Shown here piece by piece: positions 10,143 through 18,634 of a stretch of 64,000 nucleotides of DNA (position 1 is the stretch's first letter; every line of letters begins with the position of its first letter). A program made the position numbers and the translations under genes. The DNA is from Hymenobacter puniceus (GTDB lineage: Bacteria > Bacteroidota > Bacteroidia > Cytophagales > Hymenobacteraceae): NCBI RefSeq assembly GCF_014333525.1, contig NZ_JACSCX010000008.1, forward strand, positions 62,001-126,000, given 5' to 3'. The notes beneath the pieces are model-generated. The model was given only the letters and a program-made list of their open reading frames with translations. It made no database searches and was not told where the DNA came from.

Positions 10143-10907
10143 ATGACTTCTCTTTTTGATTTAACGGGCAAAATGGCGCTGGTCACGGGCTGCACCCGGG
10201 GTATTGGCCAAGCCATGGCGCTGGGACTGGCCCAAGCCGGGGCCGACATCATCGGCGTATCGGCCACTGCGGCACCCGATGGCGGCGAAACCGGCCAATT
10301 GGTGCGGGCGCTGGGTCGTCGGTTCTACAGCTACCAAGCCGATTTCAGCCAGCGCACGGAAGTGGATGCTTTTCTGGCCCAGGTGCAGCAGGACTTTCCG
10401 GTTATCGATATTCTGGTCAACAACGCCGGCATTATTCGCCGCGCGCCGGCCGCCGAGCATTCCGACGAAGATTGGGACGCCGTGCTTGGCATCAACCTCG
10501 ACGCGCCCTTCCGTTTGGCTCGCGATTTGGGCTGCCAGATGCTGAAGCGGGGCCAGGGCAAAATCATCTTCACGGCCTCGCTGCTCACGTTTCAGGGCGG
10601 CATCAACGTGCCGGGCTACGCGGCCAGCAAGGGCGCCATCGGGTCGCTGGTGAAGGCGCTGGCCAACGAGTGGGCCGGCCAAGGCGTGAACGTGAATGCC
10701 ATTGCGCCCGGCTACGTGGCCACTGATAACACCGCCGCCCTGCGCCAGGATGCCGAGCGCAGCGCCGCGATTCTATCCCGCATTCCGGCCGGCCGCTGGG
10801 CCGAGGCCGTCGATTTCAAAGGGCCGGCCGTGTTCTTAGCCTCGGCGGCCAGCGACTACGTGCACGGCACCATCCTCACCGTCGACGGCGGCTGGATGGG
10901 ACGATAA
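10143..10907 (+). CDS. kduD: 2-dehydro-3-deoxy-D-gluconate 5-dehydrogenase (SDR)
   Basis: This is a 254-residue classical short-chain dehydrogenase. The cofactor motif is TGCTRGIG, NNAG follows near residue 94, and the catalytic part runs from TASLLTF to YAASKGAIG. The ending ILTVDGGWMGR is characteristic of KduD-type enzymes. KduD reduces 2,5-diketo-3-deoxygluconate to 2-keto-3-deoxygluconate in the cytoplasm. The adjacent kduI makes its substrate, which strongly supports the name over other gluconate SDRs. It is the third gene of the operon; a palindromic repeat fills the gap to kduI. Confidence 0.92.
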   Translation: MTSLFDLTGKMALVTGCTRGIGQAMALGLAQAGADIIGVSATAAPDGGETGQLVRALGRRFYSYQADFSQRTEVDAFLAQVQQDFPVIDILVNNAGIIRRAPAAEHSDEDWDAVLGINLDAPFRLARDLGCQMLKRGQGKIIFTASLLTFQGGINVPGYAASKGAIGSLVKALANEWAGQGVNVNAIAPGYVATDNTAALRQDAERSAAILSRIPAGRWAEAVDFKGPAVFLASAASDYVHGTILTVDGGWMGR

Positions 10908-10908
10908 G

Positions 10909-11009
10909 AATTATGAGTTGAGAGTTATGAATGATGAGTTTTGTGCTCTGATTCACCACAACCCAACTCAGCTAACAACTCATTACTCCTAATTCATAAC
11001 TCCTAATTT
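10909..11009. repeat. Imperfect palindromic intergenic repeat (TTATGAGTT type)
   Basis: The left arm at 10909-10940 carries ATTATGAGTT and AGAGTTATGAATGATGAGTT. The right arm at 10977-11009 is its approximate reverse complement (AACTCATTACTCC, AATTCATAACTCC). It fills almost all of the kduD-kduI gap and would form a hairpin in the transcript. It looks like a dispersed intergenic repeat and may change relative expression or mRNA stability in the operon. Confidence 0.6.
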
Positions 11010-11014
11010 CCTAC

Positions 11015-11845
11015 ATGACCCAGCGCTTTGCCATCGGCCCCCGCGAAACGGCTACCCTCAACACCAGCGGTATCCGCGAACATTTCCTGATTTCAACCAT
11101 CTTCACGGCCGGCGAAATCGAGCTGACCTACACGCACTACGACCGCATGATTGTGGGCGGCGCGCAGCCGGCGGGCACGGCCCTCAAGCTGCCTTGCCCC
11201 GAGTCGCTGAAAGCCAACTTCTTCCTGGAGCGCCGCGAGCTGGGCGCCCTGAATGTGGGTGGCGCGGGCACCATCACGGTGGATGGCACGGTGTACGAGC
11301 TGGGCAACCAGGACTGCCTGTACGTGGGCATGGGCAGCAAGGAAGTGTTTTTTGCCAGCACCGACGCGGGCAACCCGGCGAAGTTCTACCTGCTGTCGGC
11401 GCCGGCGCACCACGCCCACCCCACTACGCGGCGCACGCAGGCTGAGGCCACGCCCGTGGAAATGGGCGCCCAGGAAACGGCCAACGCGCGCACCATCTAC
11501 AAGTACATCTACCAGGAAGGCGTCCAGAGCTGCCAGCTGGTGATGGGCCTCACGCAGCTCAAGCCCGGCAGCGTGTGGAACACAATGCCCAGCCACACGC
11601 ATGACCGACGCATGGAGGCCTACCTCTACTTCAACTTGCCCGCCGGCCAGCGCGTGTTGCACATGCTGGGCGAGCCCACCGAAACCCGCCCGCTGTGGGT
11701 GAGCAACGAACAGGCGATTCTCTCCCCGCCGTGGTCCATTCACACTGGCTGCGGCACGGCGGCCTACGCCTTCATCTGGGGCATGGCCGGCGAAAACCGC
11801 GAGTACACCGACATGGACGCCGTGCCGCTGGATATGCTGCGCTAG
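11015..11845 (+). CDS. kduI: 5-dehydro-4-deoxy-D-glucuronate isomerase
   Basis: This 276-residue protein has the cupin-type KduI layout. The metal-binding region is WNTMPSHTHDRRMEAYLYF with the expected His/His/Glu ligands, followed by SPPWSIHTGCGTAAYAFIWG. It ends with the family signature ENREYTDMD and VPLDML. KduI converts 5-keto-4-deoxyuronate, formed spontaneously from unsaturated uronates, to 2,5-diketo-3-deoxygluconate for KduD. It lies between kduD and the PL8 lyase (40 bp downstream), so lyase and uptake products are processed by the same transcript. Length matches the family. Confidence 0.95.
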   Translation: MTQRFAIGPRETATLNTSGIREHFLISTIFTAGEIELTYTHYDRMIVGGAQPAGTALKLPCPESLKANFFLERRELGALNVGGAGTITVDGTVYELGNQDCLYVGMGSKEVFFASTDAGNPAKFYLLSAPAHHAHPTTRRTQAEATPVEMGAQETANARTIYKYIYQEGVQSCQLVMGLTQLKPGSVWNTMPSHTHDRRMEAYLYFNLPAGQRVLHMLGEPTETRPLWVSNEQAILSPPWSIHTGCGTAAYAFIWGMAGENREYTDMDAVPLDMLR

Positions 11846-11885
11846 GCCATTCTGCATACAGCTCAAACGCCTGCTGGCTAAAACC

Positions 11886-13967
11886 TTGAAGAAAATGAAA
11901 GCGACGCTCGTTCTCATCCTTTTGCTTACCTGCTGTTCCATCGCCAGCACGTGGGCACAGCAGCCGGCCGCGCAGCTGAAAGAGGTGGAAACGGTGCGCA
12001 GCCGCTGCGTGCGGCTGTTGCTTTCCGACACCGCCTACGCCAGCGAGCAGAGCTACCAGCTGAGCGGCGACATTAGCTACGCGCAGGACGGCGCGGGCTA
12101 CTACGCTTCCCTTACTCGGGAGGGCGCCTGGCCCGACATCGACTACCAATCCACGCTGAGCAATGCCTGGCCGCCCTCCTGGCACCTGTACCGGCTGCTG
12201 CTGGTGGGCCGGCAGTACCACCGCAACCGCGACCCGCAGTACTTGGCGGCGCTGCACCGCGGGCTGGCATATTGGATACGCCACGATTTCCGCTGTCCGA
12301 ACTGGTGGCAGAACCAAATTAATACGCCCTTTGCCTACGCCAGCCTGCTGCTGATGCTGGGGGCCGAGGCCACCGCCCCGGAGCGGGCGTTTCTCGACGA
12401 CGTGCTGCGCCCGCGCATTGCCCAGGCGCATCCCACGGGCCAGAACAAAATCTGGCAGCACGACATCGAAGCCCGCGTGGCGCTGCTGCACCACGATGCG
12501 CCCGGGCTGGCCCAGGCGCTGGCTAACATGGCCACGGTCATTGAAGTCACCACCGACGAAGGTATTCAGCCGGACTACTCTTTTCAGCAGCACGGGGCCA
12601 TGCTGCAGTTCGGCAACTACGGCCTTCATTTCGTGAATAGCCTACTGTTTTGGTTGGCCGTAACGGAGGGCACCAGTTACGCTTTTGCGCCGCAAAAGCA
12701 GCGCGTGCTGTTTGACTACTGCGCCAATGGGCTGCGCTGGACGGTGTTCCGGGGCGGGATGGATATGACGACCCTCGGCCGCCAGCTGCGGAGCGGCGCC
12801 GCCACCAAGCGGGGGCAGGTGCTCTACGACAATTTGCGGCTGGTGCGCGCCCTCAACCCGGCCCAGGCCTGCCGGTATTATCTCGACGGCTTCGGCGGCC
12901 CGGCCGATGCCGCCTGCGAGCTGCAGGGCAACCAGAATTTCTGGCGCAGCGGCTACCTGGTGCAGCTGGCCCGAGGGCAGTATTTCATGAGCGTGAAAAC
13001 GCACGGCCCCTTTGTGAAAAAAATCGAGTCCATCAACGGGGAAAACCTGCTCGGGGCCTATTTGAACGACGGCGTGAGCCTAGTGCAGCGCACGGGCCGG
13101 GAATACCGCGACATCGAGGCGTACTGGAACTGGGCCATGCTGCCCGGCACCACTGCCGACACCACCCGGGCGCCGGGCGACGCCCAGGTGCTGCAATCCA
13201 GCAACCAGGCCGCTTTCGTGGGCCAAGTCTCGGACGGCGCTGCGGGCCTAAGCACCATGGCGTACGACCGGCTCGGCCTCCAGGCGCGCAAAAGCTATTT
13301 CATGGTGGGCAATACGCTCGTGGCCCTGGGGGCGGGAATAGCAGCCAAAGACACTAAAAACGTGGTTACAACGGTTAATCAAACCTACTACAAGGCCCCT
13401 CTCCTGAGTGCGGAGGCCACTGCGAACAGCCTGCGCTGGCTCTGGCACGATAGCATCGGCTACTTTTTTCTGGCCGCTGGCAGCCAGCCAATAACATTGG
13501 TGCGCGCCAAAAAAAGCAATTGGCCGGCCGTTGATGTCGCCTCTCCTCCGGCCAGCGCGGACGATGTGCGGAAAACCTACACCATTTTTCTGCCCCACAG
13601 TAAGACTTTGGATTACGCCTATGCCCTGCAAACCGGCCTGGACCAGGCCCAGACCCGCGACGACGCCCGCCACTTCCCGGTGCAAGTGCTGGCGAACACC
13701 CGCGCCGTGCAGGCCATTTCCTTCAACGACCGGGTGCTGGCCGCTTTCTACCAGCCCGAGAAATTGCGCGTGAGTGCCACCACCAGCATCGGGGCCGACA
13801 GTCCGTGCCTGCTGATTTATAAGCGCACAACTCCGCGGCCCGAAGTGTGGGTGGCTGACCCCACCCGCACGCTGCAACACGTCCGGCTGAGCATCAACGG
13901 CGTCTACCGGACCATTGACCTGCCCCAGGGGGACCTATTGGGCAGCAGTGTAAAAGCACGTCCCTGA
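11886..13967 (+). CDS. Polysaccharide lyase family 8 (hyaluronate/chondroitin/xanthan lyase-like)
   Basis: This 693-residue exported enzyme has a signal peptide ending near STWAQ. The alpha/alpha toroid carries NWWQNQI (139-145), TGQNKIW with N187, YSFQQHG with H236, FGNYG with Y245, and GRQLR with R299. These match the Asn-His-Tyr-Arg catalytic set of PL8. The later INGENLLGAYLNDGVSL and MLPGTTADTTR match its beta-sandwich part. It should cleave a uronic-acid polymer by beta-elimination, feeding kduI and kduD directly upstream. Whether the substrate is a glycosaminoglycan, xanthan or another polymer is not resolved. It is the last gene of the operon. Confidence 0.88.
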   Translation: MKKMKATLVLILLLTCCSIASTWAQQPAAQLKEVETVRSRCVRLLLSDTAYASEQSYQLSGDISYAQDGAGYYASLTREGAWPDIDYQSTLSNAWPPSWHLYRLLLVGRQYHRNRDPQYLAALHRGLAYWIRHDFRCPNWWQNQINTPFAYASLLLMLGAEATAPERAFLDDVLRPRIAQAHPTGQNKIWQHDIEARVALLHHDAPGLAQALANMATVIEVTTDEGIQPDYSFQQHGAMLQFGNYGLHFVNSLLFWLAVTEGTSYAFAPQKQRVLFDYCANGLRWTVFRGGMDMTTLGRQLRSGAATKRGQVLYDNLRLVRALNPAQACRYYLDGFGGPADAACELQGNQNFWRSGYLVQLARGQYFMSVKTHGPFVKKIESINGENLLGAYLNDGVSLVQRTGREYRDIEAYWNWAMLPGTTADTTRAPGDAQVLQSSNQAAFVGQVSDGAAGLSTMAYDRLGLQARKSYFMVGNTLVALGAGIAAKDTKNVVTTVNQTYYKAPLLSAEATANSLRWLWHDSIGYFFLAAGSQPITLVRAKKSNWPAVDVASPPASADDVRKTYTIFLPHSKTLDYAYALQTGLDQAQTRDDARHFPVQVLANTRAVQAISFNDRVLAAFYQPEKLRVSATTSIGADSPCLLIYKRTTPRPEVWVADPTRTLQHVRLSINGVYRTIDLPQGDLLGSSVKARP

Positions 13968-14078
13968 ACTCGCTAAAAAACCTGCTATTTTCTCAGCAGA
14001 AAGCGCAACATGTAGCGTGCTGCAGCTCCGCGATAAAAGCCTTTTTGGTTGTTGTGGTCGCAGTAGAGGAGGAGCGGA

Positions 14079-14259
14079 AAATGTGGGCTGTGTCGCCGAT
14101 ACGCGACCCAGCCAGCATACTGTCGAGTTCGGACTGGGCCTTCGTGACCCCGAAAGCTTTTTCCTGGAAAATGGTCTTACAGCCGGCCTTGTGGAGGGCA
14201 TCAAGTTGGAATTCCAGGTTCTGGTCGCGGGTCGAAACGCAGGCATTGCCGATATTTAT
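14079..14259 (-). pseudogene. Serine recombinase (resolvase/invertase) N-terminal remnant
   Basis: Read on the minus strand from 14259, the frame gives INIGNACVSTRDQNLEFQLD, then ALHKAGCKTIFQEKAFG and AQSELDSMLA. This is the start of a resolvase/invertase catalytic domain. The start codon position is ATA instead of ATG, and the family arginine in YARVSTRDQ has become Cys, although the nucleophilic Ser remains. Similarity stops after about 60 residues. It is dead and truncated, and lies about 100 bp from an inverted-repeat element at 14361. Confidence 0.7.
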
Positions 14260-14360
14260 CCTTAAAATACAGGCTTCTCATCGCGAAGACACCCTATACT
14301 GTACTCAAGCTGCTGGACAAGTTTTCTGAACCAATTCCGACGGATTTAACCACTTTTTTG

Positions 14361-14495
14361 GAAAGCATCAAAAAGTGTGGGGCAGTGGCGGCCAATCGTT
14401 TCCTGGCTCGACCAGATAAGCCGTAGCTGCCTGGGCCGTCATGTACTCATTAGCTGCCCTTTCACTACCTGCCCCACGGTTTTTGATGCTCTCCG
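14361..14495. mobile_element. Short inverted-end element (possible MITE or nested IS ends)
   Basis: A copy of a 26-bp repeat (core AGCATCAAAAAGTGTGGGGC) lies at 14361-14385. A near-perfect reverse complement (core GCCCCACGGTTTTTGATGC) lies at 14469-14495. The roughly 83 bp between them has no ORF. The same repeat recurs alone at 18635, 21748 and 43809. I did not find a clear target-site duplication, so a miniature transposable element is likely but unproven. Confidence 0.5.
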
Positions 14496-14570
14496 ATAGT
14501 CTAGAGGCTTACTGATCACCCAGCATATGCCCCGACTGTCTGATAACACCTGTCCCTAAAAACGCGCGAA

Positions 14571-14625
14571 AAAGCCTGCCAGCTCCGAGGCCACGTCATA
14601 GGCTTATCGGAGCTGGCAGGCTTTT
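14571..14625 (-). terminator. Rho-independent terminator
   Basis: The arms AAGCCTGCCAGCTCCGA (ending at 14588) and TCGGAGCTGGCAGGCTT (from 14607) pair perfectly around an 18-nt loop. On the minus strand the hairpin is followed by a run of T residues, so it should terminate the 14644-15333 transcript. It also has TTTT on the plus side. Confidence 0.85.
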
Positions 14626-14643
14626 CAGGCTTCTTAGCTGAGC

Positions 14644-15333
14644 TTAGAAAAACAGCCAGCGGCGGCGGGATTTACCGGTGGACTGCTCTTGCTGGTCACG
14701 CGGCACCAAGGTTACGTTCTGCACGTAGCGGCCGTTGAGAGCTATTTCCTCGTCGGCATACCCGCCGTAACCGAACTGCAGTTTGCCTGCCGACGAAGCC
14801 GGTAGCTTCAGGCTGTAGGCGCCGGAGGCATCGGTGCCGACTCCGCGGCCGGTAGCTTTGTCGAGCACGGTGGCACCCACCAAAGGGCGGCCGTTTTCGT
14901 CGAGGATACGGCCCTGCACCGTTACCATACGCAGGCTGGCTACACTGGCTTCAACCGGCGCTTCGGTCACAGCACCGGTGGCCTCGGTAGGCAGACTTTC
15001 TTCCGTGGGCAAGTTAGTGGCCGCCATCGACGCCCCGGCTATCAGCACCGCGCTGCCAACCAGTGCAGCTGCACGCTGCCGAAAGCGTTTTGGCTCGGTC
15101 CGAATCAGCTCTAGCTGACGGTGCACCCACCCAACCGGCCGCACCTGTTCGCCCTCTCCCTTCATGTCGTAGAACCGACGCAGGGTGTCATCTGCCAAGT
15201 GGCGGTTGCGCTTCAGATAAGCATCCACAGCCGTGGTGTTCTGCCGCGACAAGTCGCCGCGCAGGTAAGCGTCGCGGTAAACGGGTAACAACCCGCCCGT
15301 TACCGAATCAAAAGGAGAAGCGCTTAACTTCAT
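14644..15333 (-). CDS. Membrane-anchored carboxypeptidase-regulatory-like domain protein
   Basis: The 229-residue protein has a cytoplasmic-looking N-terminus (DAYLRGDLSRQN, VDAYLKRN, DDTLRRFYDM). One transmembrane helix follows at about 87-105 (AAALVGSAVLIAGASMAA). After a low-complexity Thr/Glu/Pro linker comes a carboxypeptidase-D regulatory-like beta-sandwich (VQGRILDENGRPLVGATVLD, VGTDASGAYSLKLPASS). This layout resembles Cytophagales proteins with an anti-sigma-like N-terminal region and an extracytoplasmic sensing or docking fold. No sigma factor gene is adjacent. Function is unknown; transcription ends at the hairpin at 14571-14625. Confidence 0.75.
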   Translation of the reverse strand: MKLSASPFDSVTGGLLPVYRDAYLRGDLSRQNTTAVDAYLKRNRHLADDTLRRFYDMKGEGEQVRPVGWVHRQLELIRTEPKRFRQRAAALVGSAVLIAGASMAATNLPTEESLPTEATGAVTEAPVEASVASLRMVTVQGRILDENGRPLVGATVLDKATGRGVGTDASGAYSLKLPASSAGKLQFGYGGYADEEIALNGRYVQNVTLVPRDQQEQSTGKSRRRWLFF

Positions 15334-15509
15334 AAGTAAACGGTAAAAAGTTGAAGATGAACACTTGGCGGGCTACCAGACAGCGCCAGCACACCCGCAC
15401 ATGCGGCAGGCACTTAAAATACTCGGGCAGCAGCGAAGCGCTGTTAAGAAGCCCGTAAACGGCCCATTCTTACCCTGTATGAAGGCACCAACCGCAGGTA
15501 CTTTAGTGC

Positions 15510-15890
15510 TTACTTGAGCAATTCCGACTGCTGGCGCAGCACGTCACGCGCAATGGCCAGGTTCGTATCGCGGGAACTCACAGCCAGATAAATAAACTTC
15601 TTGCCGCCATCAACCAGATTGATGAGGTGGATCTGGTTGGTCAGGGTGATGAGAATATCGTCGATGGTTTCGCCGGTAAGCTTTAGGGCCGCCATCGCTT
15701 TCTGCTTCTGCTTTACGACCTCAGTGTTGTAGGCCGCCGCCGTTTCGGGATTCAGCGCGGGCGAGTTGGAGTGCGAGGCAAGCGTCATGCCCGACTGGGT
15801 TTCCACCACGGCTATTGCCAGCAGCTGCGGCAAATCGTTGATGACATTTTGGACGGCCTGACCGGCCGCGTTGTTGGTAGAGTAAGCCAT
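15510..15890 (-). CDS. Roadblock/LC7-like domain protein
   Basis: This 126-residue soluble protein has an alpha/beta pattern of LLAIAVVETQSGMTLASHS, a central helix, and DDILITLTNQIHLINLV then KKFIYLAVS and TNLAIARDVL. That is the roadblock/LC7 fold seen in MglB-type regulators of small GTPases. It lies 47 bp downstream of a clear paralogue (15938-16360) and is probably co-transcribed. No MglA-like GTPase is nearby, so the partner is unknown. Fold assignment is by pattern, not by search. Confidence 0.6.
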   Translation of the reverse strand: MAYSTNNAAGQAVQNVINDLPQLLAIAVVETQSGMTLASHSNSPALNPETAAAYNTEVVKQKQKAMAALKLTGETIDDILITLTNQIHLINLVDGGKKFIYLAVSSRDTNLAIARDVLRQQSELLK

Positions 15891-15937
15891 GAGAGAGAAA
15901 AGAGGAAAAAGTGAAGGAAAATAAGCAACAGGTGTTG

Positions 15938-16360
15938 TTAGAGGCTGTGGGTTTTGAGCACGTCGCGGGCAATAGCTAGGTTGGTATCCTGAGGGCTCAC
16001 AATCAGGTAAAGCAGCCAGTTACCGTTTTGACTGACTCGCAGCAGGTGCAGCTGTTCACGAAGCGTTATCAGGATGTCTTCGATTTTCTCGTTAGGCAGC
16101 GCCAGGGCTTTTAGGGCGCGTTGCTTTTGGCGGACCACTTCCGCGTTGTGCATGGCCGCTTTTTCAGGCTGCAGCTGGGCGGAGCTGCTATATTTAGCGA
16201 GTACCTTATTGGTCGCTAGCTCCACTACGGCTACTGCCAGCAACTCCGGCAAGGCTTGCCGTACCGCTGCCACCGTAGCGGCGGCTTTTTTATCTTCTCC
16301 GCCCGGAGAAGAAGCAGACTTGGTGAAAGACTTTATTCTATCCAGTAGGGGTAAGTTCAT
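15938..16360 (-). CDS. Roadblock/LC7-like domain protein, paralogue
   Basis: The 140-residue protein matches its downstream neighbour across LPELLAVAVVELATNKVLA, AEVVRQKQRALKALALPNEK, EDILITLREQLHLLRV and TNLAIARDVL. It has an extra N-terminal stretch of about 25 residues (DRIKSFTKSASSPGG) that the paralogue lacks. The pair could form a heterodimer, as roadblock proteins often do. The AT-rich region upstream probably holds its promoter. Role unknown. Confidence 0.6.
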   Translation of the reverse strand: MNLPLLDRIKSFTKSASSPGGEDKKAAATVAAVRQALPELLAVAVVELATNKVLAKYSSSAQLQPEKAAMHNAEVVRQKQRALKALALPNEKIEDILITLREQLHLLRVSQNGNWLLYLIVSPQDTNLAIARDVLKTHSL

Positions 16361-16866
16361 ACGCTGTAAAAGTCAATTTTTGGCAATACCGCTTTTGCGG
16401 GGCAGATACGGATAGCAATGATATTTTGTTTAACTTTTATATCAAATATTTTAAACAGTTTTAATCCAATTAATAGACCAAAGCGCATAAACAGACGGTG
16501 AAACGGAGGTTTTAGCAGACTAAATATTTTTTTATTATTTCCGATTATATTTCTAAAACTGAACAGTAAGCCGTAAATCAATTGTTTGATAAATGCAGAA
16601 AATGGGGTTGTATTAGTATGGGGGCATAATTTTGGCCTTGGTTAAAAGTTTGGTACAAAGGGTAAACGAGCGGCTGGTTCCCGGTCGCCAGGCGTTGCTC
16701 GGTTCACGCCCGCTGGTGCGCGGCGGTGGGGCCAGGAAAGGGCTCCTTTTTAACTCCCCTAAGTGTCGTCAGTGAGCAACAGTACGCACTGGCTTCGAGT
16801 CGTCGAACGGCTACCCATTTACCTTTCAGCCAAGGCCAAGACTGGTGTATCTGGCGGCTGCCGGAG
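16361..16866. other. AT-rich intergenic region, 506 bp
   Basis: The first 250 bp (about 16370-16630) is markedly AT-rich compared with neighbouring genes and probably holds the roadblock promoter. The left copy of a 36-bp inverted repeat sits at 16634-16669. I see no credible gene. Confidence 0.4.
16634..16669 (+). repeat. 36-bp inverted repeat, left copy
   Basis: It starts GGCCTTGG and contains TTTGGTACAAAGGGTAAAC. The reverse complement occurs at 18550-18585 with a single mismatch (G/A at the eighth base). The two copies bracket the pair of secreted-protein genes at 16867-18296. Confidence 0.8.
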
Positions 16867-17550
16867 CTAAAGTGCCAGGTCCCATACGGTGCCGTCACGC
16901 TGCTCAAAGCGGACGAGGCCATGCTCGGGCGAGAGGTAGAACACCGTGGCGGCGGCGGCCGGGCCGTTCTGCACTAGGTACGTATTGGTCACCCGCCAGA
17001 CGCGGGCGTAGGTGCGGCTGCCCACCGTCAGCGTGGGCAGCTGGCTGACTTCAGGCCGCGGTCCAGTTACCAGCGATTGTGTCTCATCGCGGTATTCGAT
17101 GGGCTCCGCTTCCCCCGTGCTAAAGTGGTAGCGCAGGCGCGAGGAGCCAAGGGTAGGGCGGTAGTAGTCATCCACTATCAGCAGTGGCCCGTCGCGGTAC
17201 TGCAGCACGCTACATTTGAAGTAAAAGCCATACAGCGTCGAGGAGTAGGTTAGGCTGCGGTTCTCGGCCAGGTACTGCGTGCAGTTGTAAGACAGCGGCT
17301 CGAGGTAGTTGCCGCCGCTCACGGCCGCACCCTGGAAGCTGTCAGTCAGGCCGTTATTGCTGCGGGCGGCCACTACGGGCGGCGTAACGTTGTACATCTG
17401 AGTTGGGCGGGCACTGAAATACTGGTTGTAGGGCGCCTCCAGGCTCAGGCTCACCGTCTCTTCCCGGCAGCGGTTGCAACTGCCCAACGCACTGCTGCCA
17501 GCCAGCAGCAGCAGTGCCCATCGCCGGCTCAGGTTTAGAAGCGTACCCAT
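16867..17550 (-). CDS. Putative lipoprotein of unknown function
   Basis: The 227-residue protein starts with a basic-hydrophobic signal (RRWALLLLAGSSALGSC), which gives a plausible lipobox. The rest is a beta-rich secreted domain with no family I recognise (PTLTVGSRTYARVWRVTNTY, FYLSPEHGLVRFEQRDGTVW). The ending, in which a displayed value is tied to residual text, resembles small Hymenobacter lipoproteins. Its start overlaps the last 16 nt of the upstream gene at 17535, which implies translational coupling. Both genes end with a related pattern (YFVPGQGVVGF versus FYLSPEHGLVRF), so they may be distant paralogues. Confidence 0.65.
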   Translation of the reverse strand: MGTLLNLSRRWALLLLAGSSALGSCNRCREETVSLSLEAPYNQYFSARPTQMYNVTPPVVAARSNNGLTDSFQGAAVSGGNYLEPLSYNCTQYLAENRSLTYSSTLYGFYFKCSVLQYRDGPLLIVDDYYRPTLGSSRLRYHFSTGEAEPIEYRDETQSLVTGPRPEVSQLPTLTVGSRTYARVWRVTNTYLVQNGPAAAATVFYLSPEHGLVRFEQRDGTVWDLAL

Positions 17551-18296
17551 TGCTCGTTGTTGGTGTAGGTGAAGCCCACGACACCCTGGCCCGGCACAAA
17601 GTACAGGGAGCGCAACTCGATGGTATTGGAAGTGGTGGCGGACGCCTGGTATTCGTACACGCCGCGTACCAGCTGTCCTGCCACCCGCACGCTGTCCTGG
17701 TAACGTACGCTGCCGGAGAAGATCGTTTGAAATACAGTCCGGTAGGGGCGGCTTACCACCGGGAAGGTAGCCGGGTAGGTGCCGTTTAATTGCACCATCA
17801 CCACATCGGGCAGCGTATCGGCCACTGCCTGAGTCAGCGTCCGATCGGGCGGCGTGAGGCGGTAGCGGGGGTAGTTACCGCTCGCATCACGGAGAAGGTC
17901 GTAGGTAAGCGTCAGGTTGATGTTGCGGCCCTGGTAACGCAGACGCTGCCGCTCCGCCCAGAAGAAAGGACCACAACCCGTGTTCTGCGCACGTTCCAGC
18001 CCACTGAAGTCAATAGTGCCGAATCGGGCGGGCAAGGGCACCGAATCGGTGGATAGTGGGGGAGTGCGGCGTAGCGTGGCGCGGAAGCCGTTGGAATTGA
18101 CAAAACGCACGGAATCGGGCGGACTGGCGGGCAGCCACGCCCGCGACTGGGCTGGCAGGCGCAGGCGGCCCACGGGCTCTGGGGCGCACGGCACACAGTC
18201 GTCACAGCCACACTGAAAGGCCAGGGCAGGTAACGCCGCTATTAGCAGACCAGCCAGCATACGATAAGAAGTAAATGTAGGCACAGTAGATAGCAT
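17535..18296 (-). CDS. Putative secreted protein, Cys-rich N-terminus
   Basis: From ATG 18296 the protein has 253 residues. A hydrophobic segment (MLAGLLIAALPALAF) precedes a cysteine cluster, CGCDDCVPC. In-frame ATGs at 18374 and 18362 would add residues without signal character; 18260 is the other reasonable start. The mature part is beta-rich (LNLTYDLL-like segments, LYFVPGQGVVGFTYTNNEQW) and matches no family I know. It is the first gene of a two-gene unit with 16867-17550. The unit lies inside the 36-bp inverted repeats. Confidence 0.6.
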   Translation of the reverse strand: MLSTVPTFTSYRMLAGLLIAALPALAFQCGCDDCVPCAPEPVGRLRLPAQSRAWLPASPPDSVRFVNSNGFRATLRRTPPLSTDSVPLPARFGTIDFSGLERAQNTGCGPFFWAERQRLRYQGRNINLTLTYDLLRDASGNYPRYRLTPPDRTLTQAVADTLPDVVMVQLNGTYPATFPVVSRPYRTVFQTIFSGSVRYQDSVRVAGQLVRGVYEYQASATTSNTIELRSLYFVPGQGVVGFTYTNNEQWVRF

Positions 18297-18549
18297 GGGT
18301 AAGAATATAGAAGAGCATCGAAGCTGGCTGGCGGTTGTCAGCACCGCTCGGCTTGACAGCATTTTATATAACACCGGCTACACTCGGAACGCAGTTCCGA
18401 GTGGCTGTACAGAAAACGTCGATCTGTCGTTGGATGAGACCGTGTGAAAGCATTCAGTGAAAAGAGGAAAGTGCGTGAACAACAGTCCTGAAGAGGTTGA
18501 GCGAGGTGTTTCAATATACCACTCAAAAAAGCTTACTGTGAGATCCCTT

Positions 18550-18585
18550 TCGTTTACCCTTTGTACCAAACTTTTAACTAAGGCC
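18550..18585 (-). repeat. 36-bp inverted repeat, right copy
   Basis: This is the reverse complement of 16634-16669 with one mismatch, reading GTTTACCCTTTGTACCAAA near its left end. The 1.95-kb interval between the copies holds exactly two co-directional genes. Confidence 0.8.
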
Positions 18586-18634
18586 ACCAATAGAGAAAGG
18601 CTTTCAAGTTAAGTCAACAGGTGGCTGAACCCAA

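Noticed and set aside
14017..14329. Plus-strand ORFs over the recombinase remnant
   Set aside because: The minus strand carries clear resolvase similarity, and the plus frames have none.
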